Shown in pieces: positions 9,648 to 18,569 of a stretch of DNA of 64,000 nucleotides. Position 1 is the first letter of the stretch. Each line of letters starts with the position of its first letter. Location of the stretch: contig JAJEBV010000016.1 in assembly GCA_022822365.1 (NCBI GenBank), positions 62,001-126,000 of the forward strand. Direction: 5' to 3'. The notes under the pieces were generated by a model that ran no database searches, was not told where the DNA came from, and saw nothing but the letters and a program-made list of their open reading frames with translations. The position numbers and the translations under genes are program-made. The stretch comes from Thermoanaerobaculia bacterium (lineage in GTDB: Bacteria > Acidobacteriota > Thermoanaerobaculia > Multivoradales > Multivoraceae).

Positions 9648-10943
9648 TCAGGTGCCCAGAAGGGCGATCTTGATGATGAACGCCACGGCGAGAACCGCCA
9701 CTGCCGGGCGCAGTTGACCGAATCGACCGGCCAGAAGCTTGATCGCCGTGTAGGTGATGAAGCCGGCCGCGATGCCGTGGGCGATCGAGAAGCTGAACGG
9801 GATCGTCACCGCGAGCACCACCGCCGGCACGTACTCGGTCGCGTCGCTCCAGTCGATCTCGATCATGTTGCGGATCATGACGCTGGCGACGAAGAGGAGG
9901 GCCGCCGCGGTCGCGAACGGCGGGATGGTCGCAGCCAGCGGCGACAGGAAGAGGGTCAGCAGGAACAGGACCGCGACCGTGACGGAGGTCAGCCCGGTGC
10001 GCCCTCCCGCCTTCACGCCGGCAGCGCTCTCGATGTAGCTGGTGACGGAGGAAGTCCCCAGAACCGACCCGAGCACGGAGGCGCCGGAGTCGACGATGAC
10101 GGCCTGCCTCAACCGCGGCAGGTTGCCCTCTCCGTCGAGCAGGTTGCCCTGCTTCGAGACCGCGATCAGAGTCCCCGAGGTGTCGAAGAGATCCGTGAAC
10201 AGGAAGGCGAAGATGATCCCGATGAACGCCGCGTCGAGGGCGGCGACGATCTCCAGTTGCCCGAACGTCGGGGCCAGGGACGGCACCGCTGATACCGCTC
10301 CCTGCCAGCTCGCCTCACCGACGAGGATGCCGATCAGGGTCACGGCGAGGATGCCGATCAGCACGGCGCCCGCCTTCTTCAGAGCATCGAGCGCGGCGAT
10401 CAGGACGAGCCCGACGATCGCCAGGACGACGCTCCAGGACGTCACGTCGCCCAGTCCGACCAGGGTCGCCTCGTTGGTGACGACCATTCCGGCGTTCCGC
10501 ATCGCGATGACGGCGAGGAAGAAGCCGATGCCCGCCGCCGTGGCCATCTTGAGGGAACGGGGAAACGCCTCCACGATCCATGCCCGGATCGGGAACACGG
10601 AGATGAGGACGAAGCAGACGCCGGAGATGAACAGCGCTCCCAGCGCCACCTGCCAGGAGTGCCCCATCCCGAGCACGACGCCATACGTGAAGTAGGCGTT
10701 GATCCCCATCCCCGGAGCGAGCGCGATCGGGTAGTTCGCGTAGAGCCCCATCGCGGCGCAGGCGATCGCCGCGGCGAGACAGGTGGCGACGAAGACCGCG
10801 CCGCGGTCCATTCCCGCCTCGCTCAGGACCTGCGGGTTGACGACCGCGATGTAGGCCATCGTCAACCAGGTCGTGACGCCTGCGGCAACCTCTCTCCTGG
10901 CCGTCGTCTCGTGCCGGTCGAGATGGAAGAGGCGGTTCAGCAC
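9648..10943 (-). CDS. NCS2 family permease, AzgA-type (adenine/guanine/hypoxanthine)
   Basis: A 431-residue permease with about 12-14 hydrophobic helices. The N-terminal block REVAAGVTTWLTMAYIAVVNPQVL, the APGMGINAYFTYGVV segment and the helix with FTDLFDTSGTLIAVSKQG are typical of the AzgA/GhxP group of nucleobase:cation symporters. It probably imports adenine, guanine or hypoxanthine across the inner membrane. The start is GTG with GGGAGG upstream. It follows the carboxylase gene by 58 bases in the same direction; no purine-salvage gene is adjacent. Confidence 0.88.
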   Translation of the reverse strand: MLNRLFHLDRHETTARREVAAGVTTWLTMAYIAVVNPQVLSEAGMDRGAVFVATCLAAAIACAAMGLYANYPIALAPGMGINAYFTYGVVLGMGHSWQVALGALFISGVCFVLISVFPIRAWIVEAFPRSLKMATAAGIGFFLAVIAMRNAGMVVTNEATLVGLGDVTSWSVVLAIVGLVLIAALDALKKAGAVLIGILAVTLIGILVGEASWQGAVSAVPSLAPTFGQLEIVAALDAAFIGIIFAFLFTDLFDTSGTLIAVSKQGNLLDGEGNLPRLRQAVIVDSGASVLGSVLGTSSVTSYIESAAGVKAGGRTGLTSVTVAVLFLLTLFLSPLAATIPPFATAAALLFVASVMIRNMIEIDWSDATEYVPAVVLAVTIPFSFSIAHGIAAGFITYTAIKLLAGRFGQLRPAVAVLAVAFIIKIALLGT

Positions 10944-11001
10944 GGGGACCTCCCGGCCGGTCGCGTTCCCGGCATGTGGTCCGCCCGCCGCAAGCCGCCG
11001 G

Positions 11002-14000
11002 TCAGCCTTCCGCCGGCCTCACGACGAAGAGCAGGTCGTCCTGGTTCACGACCTGGCCGTTCGCCGCGTTGACCCGCATTACCTCGTAGCGGGAATGCCC
11101 GGCGAACAGTTCGTCGCCGGCGTCCAGGGACGCGAGCGACACCGGCCTGAACAGTTTCATCGCCTCGATCAGGCACAGGGTCTTCTCCCGACTGACGACG
11201 TCCCCCGCGCGAACGAAGGGCGGATCGTTCGGCGAGGACGCGGCGTAGAAGAGGCCGCCGGACGGCGCCTTGACCTTGAGCTCGTCGCTGCCCTCGATCT
11301 CGATGTCGGCCCGGTCGGCGTTTCGGCCGACACCCGCGAAGCGCTCGACCTCGTCCACCAGTTCGTCGCCGGAGGTACGGTCGAGGAAGTCCGTGAGAAA
11401 GCGCGTGTCGTAGTCGCCCGACCGGAACTGCTCGTCTCCCAGGACGCGGCGAAGCAGCGGCAGGTTCGTGCACACGCCCTCGATGGCGACCTCTTCCAGG
11501 TAGGAGATGAGGCGAGCGATCGTGTCCGCGCGATCCCTGCCGTGGCACACGACCTGCGCGACCAGGCTGTCGTAGTAGGGCGACACGACGGCGCCGGTGT
11601 CGATCGTCGCCAGCACGTCGATGTCCGCGCGCTGCGGGAAGTCGCAGCGCGTCACCGTCCCGGGCGAGGGCAGGAGATCGATCCCGTCCGCCGAGAGGGA
11701 GGCGCGCTCCGCGTTGATCCGGACCTCCATCGCGTAGCCGTCCTCCGCGAAGGGCGCGTCGGCGATCCTCGCCCCGCCGGCGATCTCGAACTGGGCCTTG
11801 ACGATGTCCGTACCGGTGACCGCCTCGGTCACCGGGTGCTCGACCTGAAGCCGCGTGTTCATCTCCATGAAGTAGAGCTTCCGGTCCTCGAGGTCGAAGA
11901 TGAACTCCACGGTGCCCGCGCCGACATAGCCGATCTCCGCGGCGATCGCGGCCGCGTAGCGGAAGCTCTCGTCGCGCAGCGCCTCCGGCAACGCCGTCGA
12001 CCCCGATTCCTCGATCAGCTTCTGGTTGTTGCGCTGGACGCTGCAGTCGCGCAGGCCGAGCACGCGCACCGTGCCGTGCTGGTCGCAGAGAACCTGCACC
12101 TCGACGTGGCGCAACGACACGACGCACTTCTCGAGATAGCAGTCCGCGTTGCCGAAGGCGCTCTCCGCCTCGACGCGAATCTGCGCGAACGCTTCCCGGA
12201 AGTCCTCCGCCCGGTCCACCCGCCGAATGCCCTTGCCACCACCGCCATGAACCGCCTTGAGCATGACCGGGAAGCCGATCGACTCGGCGACCGCGAGCGC
12301 CGTGTCCGCGTCCGTCAGGATGCCCTCGCTGCCCGGCACCACGGGCACGCCCACCTGCACCGCGGTCTGGATCGCGTTCGACTTGTTGCCCATCCGCCGC
12401 ATCGCATCGCCGGTCGGACCGATGAAGTTCAGCCCGTGACCCCGGCAAAGGTCGGCGAAGGAAGCGCTCTCGGACAGGAACCCGATCCCGGGATGGAGCG
12501 CGTCGGCCCCTTCCCGCTCGGCGATCCGGATCACCGAATGGGCGTTCAGGTAGCTCTCGTCCGGCGTGCTGCCGCCGATGCAGACCAGCGTGTCGCGCTC
12601 GCGCAGCATCGTCGCCGCCGGCGAGTCGACGTCCGGGTCGGACTGCACCAGGATCACTTCGATGCCGGCCCGCTGCGCGACCCGAACGAGCTTCACGGCG
12701 GTGCAGCCGCGCGCGTGGATCAGAGCCCGCTGCACCTGGCGCGGAGCAACCGAAGGCACAGGCTCGTTCACGTCCGTCTCCTCCCGCCGGCGGCGGCGGG
12801 AAGTCAGGAACTCGACGCGTCGCTCCTCCTGGAGCAGCCGCTGGAGAACGGCGTCGACCGTGTCCTCGGGAACCGGAATCTGCGAGTCGACCTGACGTAG
12901 CTGCTCATCGAGCTCCTCACCGAAGGGATGCTCGACGAGCCCGTGCATCGAACCCTCGACCTCGCTCAGGTAGTTCGAGAGCGTCGAAGCCATCGGCAGA
13001 TGCGAAGGCACGACGATCTGCCCGGCGAAAGGCATGTTCGTGCCCGAGAAGTAGTAGGTCTGGACCAGGGGATGGGTAACCAGGCTGGCCTGGGCGCCAC
13101 CCGTGCAGTCGCCGTAGCCGAAGCAGATCACCGGCAGGCCGTTTTCGCGGACGAAGCGCGTGATCCGGTCGTTGACGATCGACATCGAGAACAGGGCGCC
13201 GGCGCCTTCCTTGGTCAGCATGCCGCCCGAGGAGATGAAACAGACGACCGGAAGACGTTCCTCCGCACAACGAAGCAGGAGCTTGCAGAACTTCTCCGCG
13301 CTCGCCATGTCGAACGAACCGGCCTGGAACGCGAGGTTGGAGACCAGGACTCCGACCCGGTTCCCCGCGGCGCCGCCGTCCTCGCCGTCGGTCAGGGCGC
13401 CGGTACGGATTCGGGCCAGAGCCGCCACCGTCCCGCACGGCGTGACGCCCTGCTCGAGCGCCCGCTCGATCGAAACCCGCAGTCCCGGGAAGCTCACCGG
13501 ATCGGCGGTCATCCGGTCCGCTTCGATCTCCTGCACGTCGTAGAAGAAGCGATCGAGGACCGCCTGAGGCCGGCGCGGAGTGTTCCGCTTCTGCTCGGCC
13601 AGTACGTCCTCGAGCAAGAGGTCGCGGTATGCGGCGTCGAGACGGTTCCAGAAGTCCTTGATGCCGATGTTGCGGGGCGAGATGCGGCCGTCGTAGCCGC
13701 GGATCCCCTGTTCGTCCTCGTAGAAGTTCGGCAGCAGGCGTTCGAACAGGAACGTCACCAGGCCGAAGAGCGGCTCCGAGATCCGCGGCATCTGGAGCCG
13801 TTTCCACTCGGCCACCGCCTTGAGCAGGCGGCCGCGCCGCGGGTGCCGCGAGAAGTGGCGCAACCAGGAACGGAACCGCCGGCGCAGGCGGGCCTCGGCC
13901 TCCTCCGCCGCGTCGCCCTCGAGCCCCGCCGTCAGCTCGCCCATCGCCGCGTTCAGCGAATGGCGCAGGAGGAGGTGAACCGACTCGCGCGCGATCACGT

Positions 14001-15663
14001 TCTCCTCGCGCGCCTCGCTGGCGATCTGGCGCAAGTGCAAGAAGATGTGGTCGTAGAGCCGGTCGAAGCAGATGAAGTTCTCGCACTCGCGCCGGAACAG
14101 CCGCAGGAGTTGCGGCTGGACGATCACGTCGAGCACCGTGAGGTCGGCGGCCTGCGAAGCCTCGCCCGGTTCGGAAGCCCGGTCCCTTCCTTCGAGCCCT
14201 TCCTCCTCGACCGTCCGCATGACGGCGAGCAAACGCCCGAAGTTGTCTTCCGCCCCGTCCTTCCACTGGTTGTACAGATGGAAGCCGTACTCCAGCAGCA
14301 GTTCGGCCCGGGCGCGGTTGAAGTGGTACTCGCGGCTGCCGAGCAGGAAGGACGCGAGCCGGCCCCGGCCTTCGTGCAGCGAGTCGCGAGCCGCAGCGTA
14401 CCGTTTGTAGGTCCGGTTCAGAACGTCGTCGTAGCGAACCGCCAAGGGATTGTCGAGCCAACGCTCGAACGAGGCCCGGCGCTGCCGCTCCCGGCGCGCC
14501 CTGGCCGCTCCGGCGGGCACCTCGGCGGCGGCCAGACGACCGTAGCCCGACACGGTCGCCGAACTCAGGCGGCGTCGCAATCCCAGGTAGCGCAGGTATC
14601 GGAACGCGAGACCGAACACGTTCGCCTGCTCCGCCGGGCTGTGCAGGCGCGACAGGTGGGCGACCTCCTCGAGCACGGAGAGACTGCGGGAGGGGTCGAC
14701 GTAGCGCCGCGTGTTGCGGCGGTAGTGCTCGAACACGGCCGGTTCGTCGCGCACGAACAGCTTCGCCCGCTGCTCCACCAGGGCGATCGAAGTGGCTACG
14801 GCGTCCTCGAAGCAGGCCAACCGGTCGCCACCCTCGCCGGGAACGAAGTCGATCACGCCGTCGAGATAGCCCTGCTCGTAGAGCTCGTAGGCCGAGACGC
14901 CCACGGCCTTGGCGCATTCTTCCCAGGACAGGTCGTAGCGGCGGACGATGTTCGCCAGCCCGCGCGGCTGGATCGTGTTGAACACGCCGTCCCGCACCGA
15001 CAGCAGGACATTCGTCGTGGCCAGCGGGATCGCTCCGCCCGAGTAGCCGTTGCCGAGCACGATCCCTACCGTCGGCACGTGGAGCTGCGCCATCTCGGCG
15101 ATCAGCCGCGAGATCGAGTGGGCCTGGTTGCCGCGGTTCGCCTCCTCGCCCGCGTCCGCGCCGGGCGTGTCCATCAGGGCGACCACGGGCAGAGCCCGGC
15201 GGGCGAAGGAGCGGATCACCTCGACCGCGAGCTCGTGGTGCTCCGGCATCCACACGCCGTTCTGCACCGAGCGCTCCTGCGCCAGCACGCCGAAACGCCG
15301 CCGGTGGCCGTCGATCCCGGTCTCGAACACGGCGGCATAGAGCGGACCGTGGTTGCGCTCCTCAACCAGCTCCCAGGTCGTCGCGGCCAGCACCGCGCCG
15401 GTACCGACGCGACCCGGATCCTCGGCCGGGGCCACCGTGCGGCGAATGTACTCGTCTACCTCCAGCCTGGCGAGTCGCTTGAGCGTCTGGCGGATGCGCC
15501 GCTCGGAGATCAACCCCGAAATGCGCTCGGCCCCTCCACCGACCTGCCTGTCGTCCGTCTCGGGAAACAGGGAGAACTCGCGAGACCGCTGCTCCGCCTC
15601 GCGAAACAGCGGGTCGACATCGCCCCGTGAAGGCTCCGGCTGGCTCTGGAGCAGAATCGTCAT
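11002..15663 (-). CDS. Single-chain acyl-CoA carboxylase: CT-alpha, CT-beta, biotin carboxylase and BCCP domains
   Basis: A 1553-residue fusion. Residues about 100-300 resemble AccA (DTPGADAGEEANRG..., LGNGYSGGAIPLA). About 300-740 is a helical region I cannot assign. About 740-955 resembles AccD (CFISSGGMLTKEGAGALF, YGDCTGGAQASL). About 975-1420 is biotin carboxylase with ATP-grasp loop HGGGGKGIRRV and EMNTRLQVEHPVTE. About 1460-1550 is a biotinyl domain with EAMKL, biotin lysine at residue 1503. One chain could therefore carry biotin carboxylation and transfer to an acyl-CoA, giving malonyl-CoA or a longer analogue. The order is the reverse of eukaryotic ACC (BC-BCCP-CT). The second residue of the biotin motif matches BCCP, but a Leu replaces the usual Met after the Lys. 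The acyl substrate is unknown. Confidence 0.88.
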   Translation of the reverse strand: MTILLQSQPEPSRGDVDPLFREAEQRSREFSLFPETDDRQVGGGAERISGLISERRIRQTLKRLARLEVDEYIRRTVAPAEDPGRVGTGAVLAATTWELVEERNHGPLYAAVFETGIDGHRRRFGVLAQERSVQNGVWMPEHHELAVEVIRSFARRALPVVALMDTPGADAGEEANRGNQAHSISRLIAEMAQLHVPTVGIVLGNGYSGGAIPLATTNVLLSVRDGVFNTIQPRGLANIVRRYDLSWEECAKAVGVSAYELYEQGYLDGVIDFVPGEGGDRLACFEDAVATSIALVEQRAKLFVRDEPAVFEHYRRNTRRYVDPSRSLSVLEEVAHLSRLHSPAEQANVFGLAFRYLRYLGLRRRLSSATVSGYGRLAAAEVPAGAARARRERQRRASFERWLDNPLAVRYDDVLNRTYKRYAAARDSLHEGRGRLASFLLGSREYHFNRARAELLLEYGFHLYNQWKDGAEDNFGRLLAVMRTVEEEGLEGRDRASEPGEASQAADLTVLDVIVQPQLLRLFRRECENFICFDRLYDHIFLHLRQIASEAREENVIARESVHLLLRHSLNAAMGELTAGLEGDAAEEAEARLRRRFRSWLRHFSRHPRRGRLLKAVAEWKRLQMPRISEPLFGLVTFLFERLLPNFYEDEQGIRGYDGRISPRNIGIKDFWNRLDAAYRDLLLEDVLAEQKRNTPRRPQAVLDRFFYDVQEIEADRMTADPVSFPGLRVSIERALEQGVTPCGTVAALARIRTGALTDGEDGGAAGNRVGVLVSNLAFQAGSFDMASAEKFCKLLLRCAEERLPVVCFISSGGMLTKEGAGALFSMSIVNDRITRFVRENGLPVICFGYGDCTGGAQASLVTHPLVQTYYFSGTNMPFAGQIVVPSHLPMASTLSNYLSEVEGSMHGLVEHPFGEELDEQLRQVDSQIPVPEDTVDAVLQRLLQEERRVEFLTSRRRRREETDVNEPVPSVAPRQVQRALIHARGCTAVKLVRVAQRAGIEVILVQSDPDVDSPAATMLRERDTLVCIGGSTPDESYLNAHSVIRIAEREGADALHPGIGFLSESASFADLCRGHGLNFIGPTGDAMRRMGNKSNAIQTAVQVGVPVVPGSEGILTDADTALAVAESIGFPVMLKAVHGGGGKGIRRVDRAEDFREAFAQIRVEAESAFGNADCYLEKCVVSLRHVEVQVLCDQHGTVRVLGLRDCSVQRNNQKLIEESGSTALPEALRDESFRYAAAIAAEIGYVGAGTVEFIFDLEDRKLYFMEMNTRLQVEHPVTEAVTGTDIVKAQFEIAGGARIADAPFAEDGYAMEVRINAERASLSADGIDLLPSPGTVTRCDFPQRADIDVLATIDTGAVVSPYYDSLVAQVVCHGRDRADTIARLISYLEEVAIEGVCTNLPLLRRVLGDEQFRSGDYDTRFLTDFLDRTSGDELVDEVERFAGVGRNADRADIEIEGSDELKVKAPSGGLFYAASSPNDPPFVRAGDVVSREKTLCLIEAMKLFRPVSLASLDAGDELFAGHSRYEVMRVNAANGQVVNQDDLLFVVRPAEG

Positions 15664-15760
15664 GCGAAGCGCCTACTCTACCCCGCCTGTGGGCGGTAAA
15701 GGACCGGCAACGTGTAACTTGGCCGGTTCCGGCGCTATTCCAGCGCGGCAGAAACGAGGC

Positions 15761-16711
15761 TCAGTTTCCCCGTTCCTCAGCCCGGGTCGGGCCGATCTCC
15801 TGCAACGTCTCCAGGCTGGGAGCGACCATCACGCGAGCCGCGGTTTCCTCGTAGGCGGCGTACATTTCCGGCAGCTTCCGGCGCAGATCCTCCTGGTCGA
15901 CGATGGTCCACTCGTCTTCCCAAACGGGGCCGTAGGGCGCCTGGAGGTTCCAGGCCGTCGAGATGAACCAGTAGGCGAATTCCTGCATCTGGACGCGGAA
16001 GCGCGCTTCCTCGTCCGGAATGTCGAGGTACTTGTCCAACACGTAGTAGCCCTCGTCGTCGGCCTTCCTCATCGCGCGGGCGAGCTCCGAATCTCCCGAG
16101 ATACCCCAGACCTCCGGGAACGTGTAGTGCAGGCCGATGTCCGTCACGTAGTGGAGGATGTGCTCGACAACCTCCATCACCTGGCCTTCGGGCCCTACCG
16201 GAGTGCCCTGCATGATGATGTCGCACACCGAGTGGTTCTTCTCGACCTCGGCCCACTGCTCCTCGTTCTCCTCCGTGAAGCTCATGTCGTCGCCGAGCGG
16301 AACCGGAATCAGGGCCCTGTAGCGATAGTGGTTCGCGAGTAACTCGCGCTGGAGATCGGCGTCGAGGCCGGCGTCCCGCGGAAACGACTCGGCAATCGTC
16401 TTCGCCACCAGCCGCAGGAAGTCGTCCGAGATGTCGTCGCGGGCCGCCAGCTTGAGCCCGTAGACCTGCAGCTCCTTGGTGAACGGCGGCATGGCGTCGG
16501 TGACGACGACGTCGCCGTGCTGGTACACGTCGTCGGGGACATCGCCGACTGGAGAGAGCAGGATGCAGCCGCCGAGATGGGTCGCGGCGGCTTCGGCCGT
16601 TTCCTCGCCGGTCCCCTCTCCGCTGTGGTCGGCGCCGGATTCGGCGGCATCCTCGCCGCCACAGCCGGCTACCGTCAGGATCAGAAGCGCGAGTACGAAG
16701 CGTCTGGCCAT
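15761..16711 (-). CDS. Predicted lipoprotein of unknown function
   Basis: A 316-residue protein with a lipoprotein signal (LLILTVAGC, lipidated Cys at position 17), then an acidic Glu/Ala/Gly-rich spacer to about residue 45. The remaining domain is mainly helical with many Trp, Tyr and His residues, such as VVEHILHYVTDIGLHYTFPEVWG and FAYWFISTAWNLQAPYG. No catalytic signature is clear. It is probably attached to the periplasmic side of a membrane. A GGGGG-type ribosome-binding site precedes the ATG. It is divergent from the DUF5131 cassette and codirectional with the carboxylase gene 97 bases downstream. Confidence 0.65.
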   Translation of the reverse strand: MARRFVLALLILTVAGCGGEDAAESGADHSGEGTGEETAEAAATHLGGCILLSPVGDVPDDVYQHGDVVVTDAMPPFTKELQVYGLKLAARDDISDDFLRLVAKTIAESFPRDAGLDADLQRELLANHYRYRALIPVPLGDDMSFTEENEEQWAEVEKNHSVCDIIMQGTPVGPEGQVMEVVEHILHYVTDIGLHYTFPEVWGISGDSELARAMRKADDEGYYVLDKYLDIPDEEARFRVQMQEFAYWFISTAWNLQAPYGPVWEDEWTIVDQEDLRRKLPEMYAAYEETAARVMVAPSLETLQEIGPTRAEERGN

Positions 16712-16821
16712 TGCTGCCCCCTTCGTTGTGACGTGGTGGCTAGTTGACGTTCAGAGTACCTGAACGACGCCGACGTGGCCCCGGTGCCGGCACCTGCCAC
16801 GGCGGAGCCGCTTGTTTTTCC

Positions 16822-16850
16822 GCTTGATTTCCGCCTCATCTCGGCTTATC
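16822..16850 (+). promoter_or_regulatory. Candidate sigma-70 promoter of the DUF5131-TcmP cassette
   Basis: TTGATT (16822-16827) and TATCGT (16845-16850) are separated by 17 bases and each matches four of six consensus positions. They lie in an AT-richer stretch 47 bases before the ATG of the DUF5131 gene. Confidence 0.4.
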
Positions 16851-16896
16851 GTTCCGGTCACTGCTGGCAACGCCGCCTGACTGCAGGGGAGACGCG

Positions 16897-17622
16897 ATGG
16901 CCGACAACAGCACGATCGAGTGGACCGACGCCACCTGGAATCCCGTGCTCGGTTGCACCAAGGTCAGCGCCGGCTGCGCCCACTGCTACGCGGATCGATT
17001 CATGGAGCGATTCCGCGGGGTGCCCGGCCACCCCTTCGAGCACGGTTTCGACCTCCGGCTAGCCCCCGCCAAACTGGATCAGCCGCGGCGCTGGAAGCGC
17101 CCGCGCCGGATCTTCGTGAACTCGATCAGCGATCTCTTTCATCCCCAGGTTCCGGAGGCCTACATCGCCGACGTTGGCCGCGTGATGAGGGATGTCCCGC
17201 GGCACACCTACCAAGTGCTCACCAAGCGCCACGAACGCATGCAACAGCTACTGAACGGCCCCCTCTCCTGGATGGGCGAGCTGCCCAACGTCTGGTTCGG
17301 TGTCAGCGTGGAGAACCGCCGCCAAGGGCTGCCGAGGCTGGACGCTCTTCGCCAAACGCCGGCCGTCGTGCGCTTCGCCTCGGTGGAACCCCTTCTCGAA
17401 GACCTGGGCGACTTCGACCTGAACTCCATCGACTGGGTGATCGCGGGCGGCGAGAGCGGCCCCGGGGCTCGTCCGATGCGCGAGGAGTGGGTCTTGGGTG
17501 TCCTGCATCAATGCCGCCGGGATGGCGTGCCCTTCTTCTTCAAGCAGTGGGGCGGCGTCCGCAAGCACCGGAACGGCCGTCTGCTGCGGGGCCGGACCTA
17601 CGACGAGTTCCCGGCGAACTGA
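16897..17622 (+). CDS. DUF5131 / Gp37-Gp68 family three-Cys protein
   Basis: A 241-residue protein with the family signature TWNPVLGCTKVSAGCAHCYADR near the N-terminus, giving Cys at positions 20, 27 and 30 (C-x6-C-x2-C), a spacing suggestive of an iron-sulfur site. Later blocks RRIFVNSISDLFHP, YQVLTKRHERM, WFGVSVENRR and FASVEPLLEDLG are also typical of PF07505. The family is distantly like radical-SAM and photoproduct-lyase-type barrels, but no reaction is established. AGGGGAG precedes the ATG. It is followed 40 bases later by its usual partner, TcmP. The phage-derived name does not imply a prophage here. Confidence 0.88.
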   Translation: MADNSTIEWTDATWNPVLGCTKVSAGCAHCYADRFMERFRGVPGHPFEHGFDLRLAPAKLDQPRRWKRPRRIFVNSISDLFHPQVPEAYIADVGRVMRDVPRHTYQVLTKRHERMQQLLNGPLSWMGELPNVWFGVSVENRRQGLPRLDALRQTPAVVRFASVEPLLEDLGDFDLNSIDWVIAGGESGPGARPMREEWVLGVLHQCRRDGVPFFFKQWGGVRKHRNGRLLRGRTYDEFPAN

Positions 17623-17662
17623 CGGGTTCAGGCGAACCGTCAAAGCAAGAGTGGCTCGGCCG

Positions 17663-18502
17663 ATGACGAACCACGGCGGGCGTTTCGGCGGCTCGTGGAC
17701 CAAGGCAAAGCTCGACATTCTTGAGGGCTATCTGGACGCGTACACGACGGCTCTCAAGAACCAGCCCTTTAGGCTCTGGTACATCGACGCATTCGCTGGA
17801 AGCGGCAGCGTTCAGTTGAGGAAACCGGACGACGGCGCCGACGCGTTCCTCGACGGTTCCGTCCGTAGAGCTCTTGAAGTCTCAAACCCGCCATTTGATC
17901 GACTGGTGTTCATTGAGAAGGATCGGAACCGCTGTGCCGCCCTGGACAGCTTGCGAACCGAGTACGTCAGCCGGGACATCCGAGTCCAGAACGACGAGGC
18001 GAACGCCTATCTACAGGGCCTGAAGCCACCAGGGAACGTCCGAGGCGTTCTCTTCCTCGATCCGTTCGCGACACAGGTGTCCATGAAGACGCTGAGGCAC
18101 ATAGCGACTCTCAACTGCTTCGACACCTGGATCCTGTTCCCCGTAAGCGCCGTCGCTCGTATGCTGCCCAAGTCCCGGCAACCGGACGACGTCTCGTCCT
18201 CATGGGCCAGACGACTGAACCATGTGTACGGTGACGACAGTTGGCGGAGTCTCTACCGTCCCGCCGCCCAACGGAACCTCTGGCAGCTCGCCGAAACCAC
18301 GCGAGAGCCGGGTCTAGCTGAACTGGCAGCGATCTACCGGGAACGCCTTTCGGAGGCCTTCGGCCCGAGACTCCTCGAGGGATCTGCGGAACTCCGCAAC
18401 TCCCGCGATTCCGTCCTCTTCGAGCTCATCTTCTGCGTCGGCAACCCAGCCGGTATCGGCACCGCGAAGACCATTGCCGCGTACCTACTAAACAAGATCT
18501 GA
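17663..18502 (+). CDS. tcmP: Three-Cys-motif partner protein TcmP
   Basis: A 279-residue protein recognised by GGSWTKAKLDILEGYLDAY, the YIDAFAGSGSV block and the late FELIFCVGNPAG block. The order YIDAFAGSG, then acidic IEKD, then NDEA, then VLFLDPFA resembles motifs I to IV of a Rossmann-fold SAM-dependent methyltransferase, but activity is not established. The family is named for its pairing with three-Cys (PF07505) proteins, as seen here. The start is placed at ATG 17663; GTG 17651 is also possible. Rows 17761 and 17881 have 58% and 55% GC against 77% at 18961, so the cassette probably arrived by transfer. Confidence 0.85.
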   Translation: MTNHGGRFGGSWTKAKLDILEGYLDAYTTALKNQPFRLWYIDAFAGSGSVQLRKPDDGADAFLDGSVRRALEVSNPPFDRLVFIEKDRNRCAALDSLRTEYVSRDIRVQNDEANAYLQGLKPPGNVRGVLFLDPFATQVSMKTLRHIATLNCFDTWILFPVSAVARMLPKSRQPDDVSSSWARRLNHVYGDDSWRSLYRPAAQRNLWQLAETTREPGLAELAAIYRERLSEAFGPRLLEGSAELRNSRDSVLFELIFCVGNPAGIGTAKTIAAYLLNKI

Positions 18503-18569
18503 GGCCATCAGCTGAGGCAATGTAGCGCCTCTACGCTCGAACCGACTTTCTCGCTAAAGGCTGTCGAAC

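Noticed and set aside
12928..15630. Open frame of 900 residues antisense to the carboxylase gene
   Set aside because: No recognisable motif; the minus-strand protein has full catalytic blocks along its length.
16897..17622. Prophage, because of the Gp37/Gp68 family name
   Set aside because: No integrase, capsid, portal or tail gene is nearby, and the protein is known outside phages with a TcmP partner.
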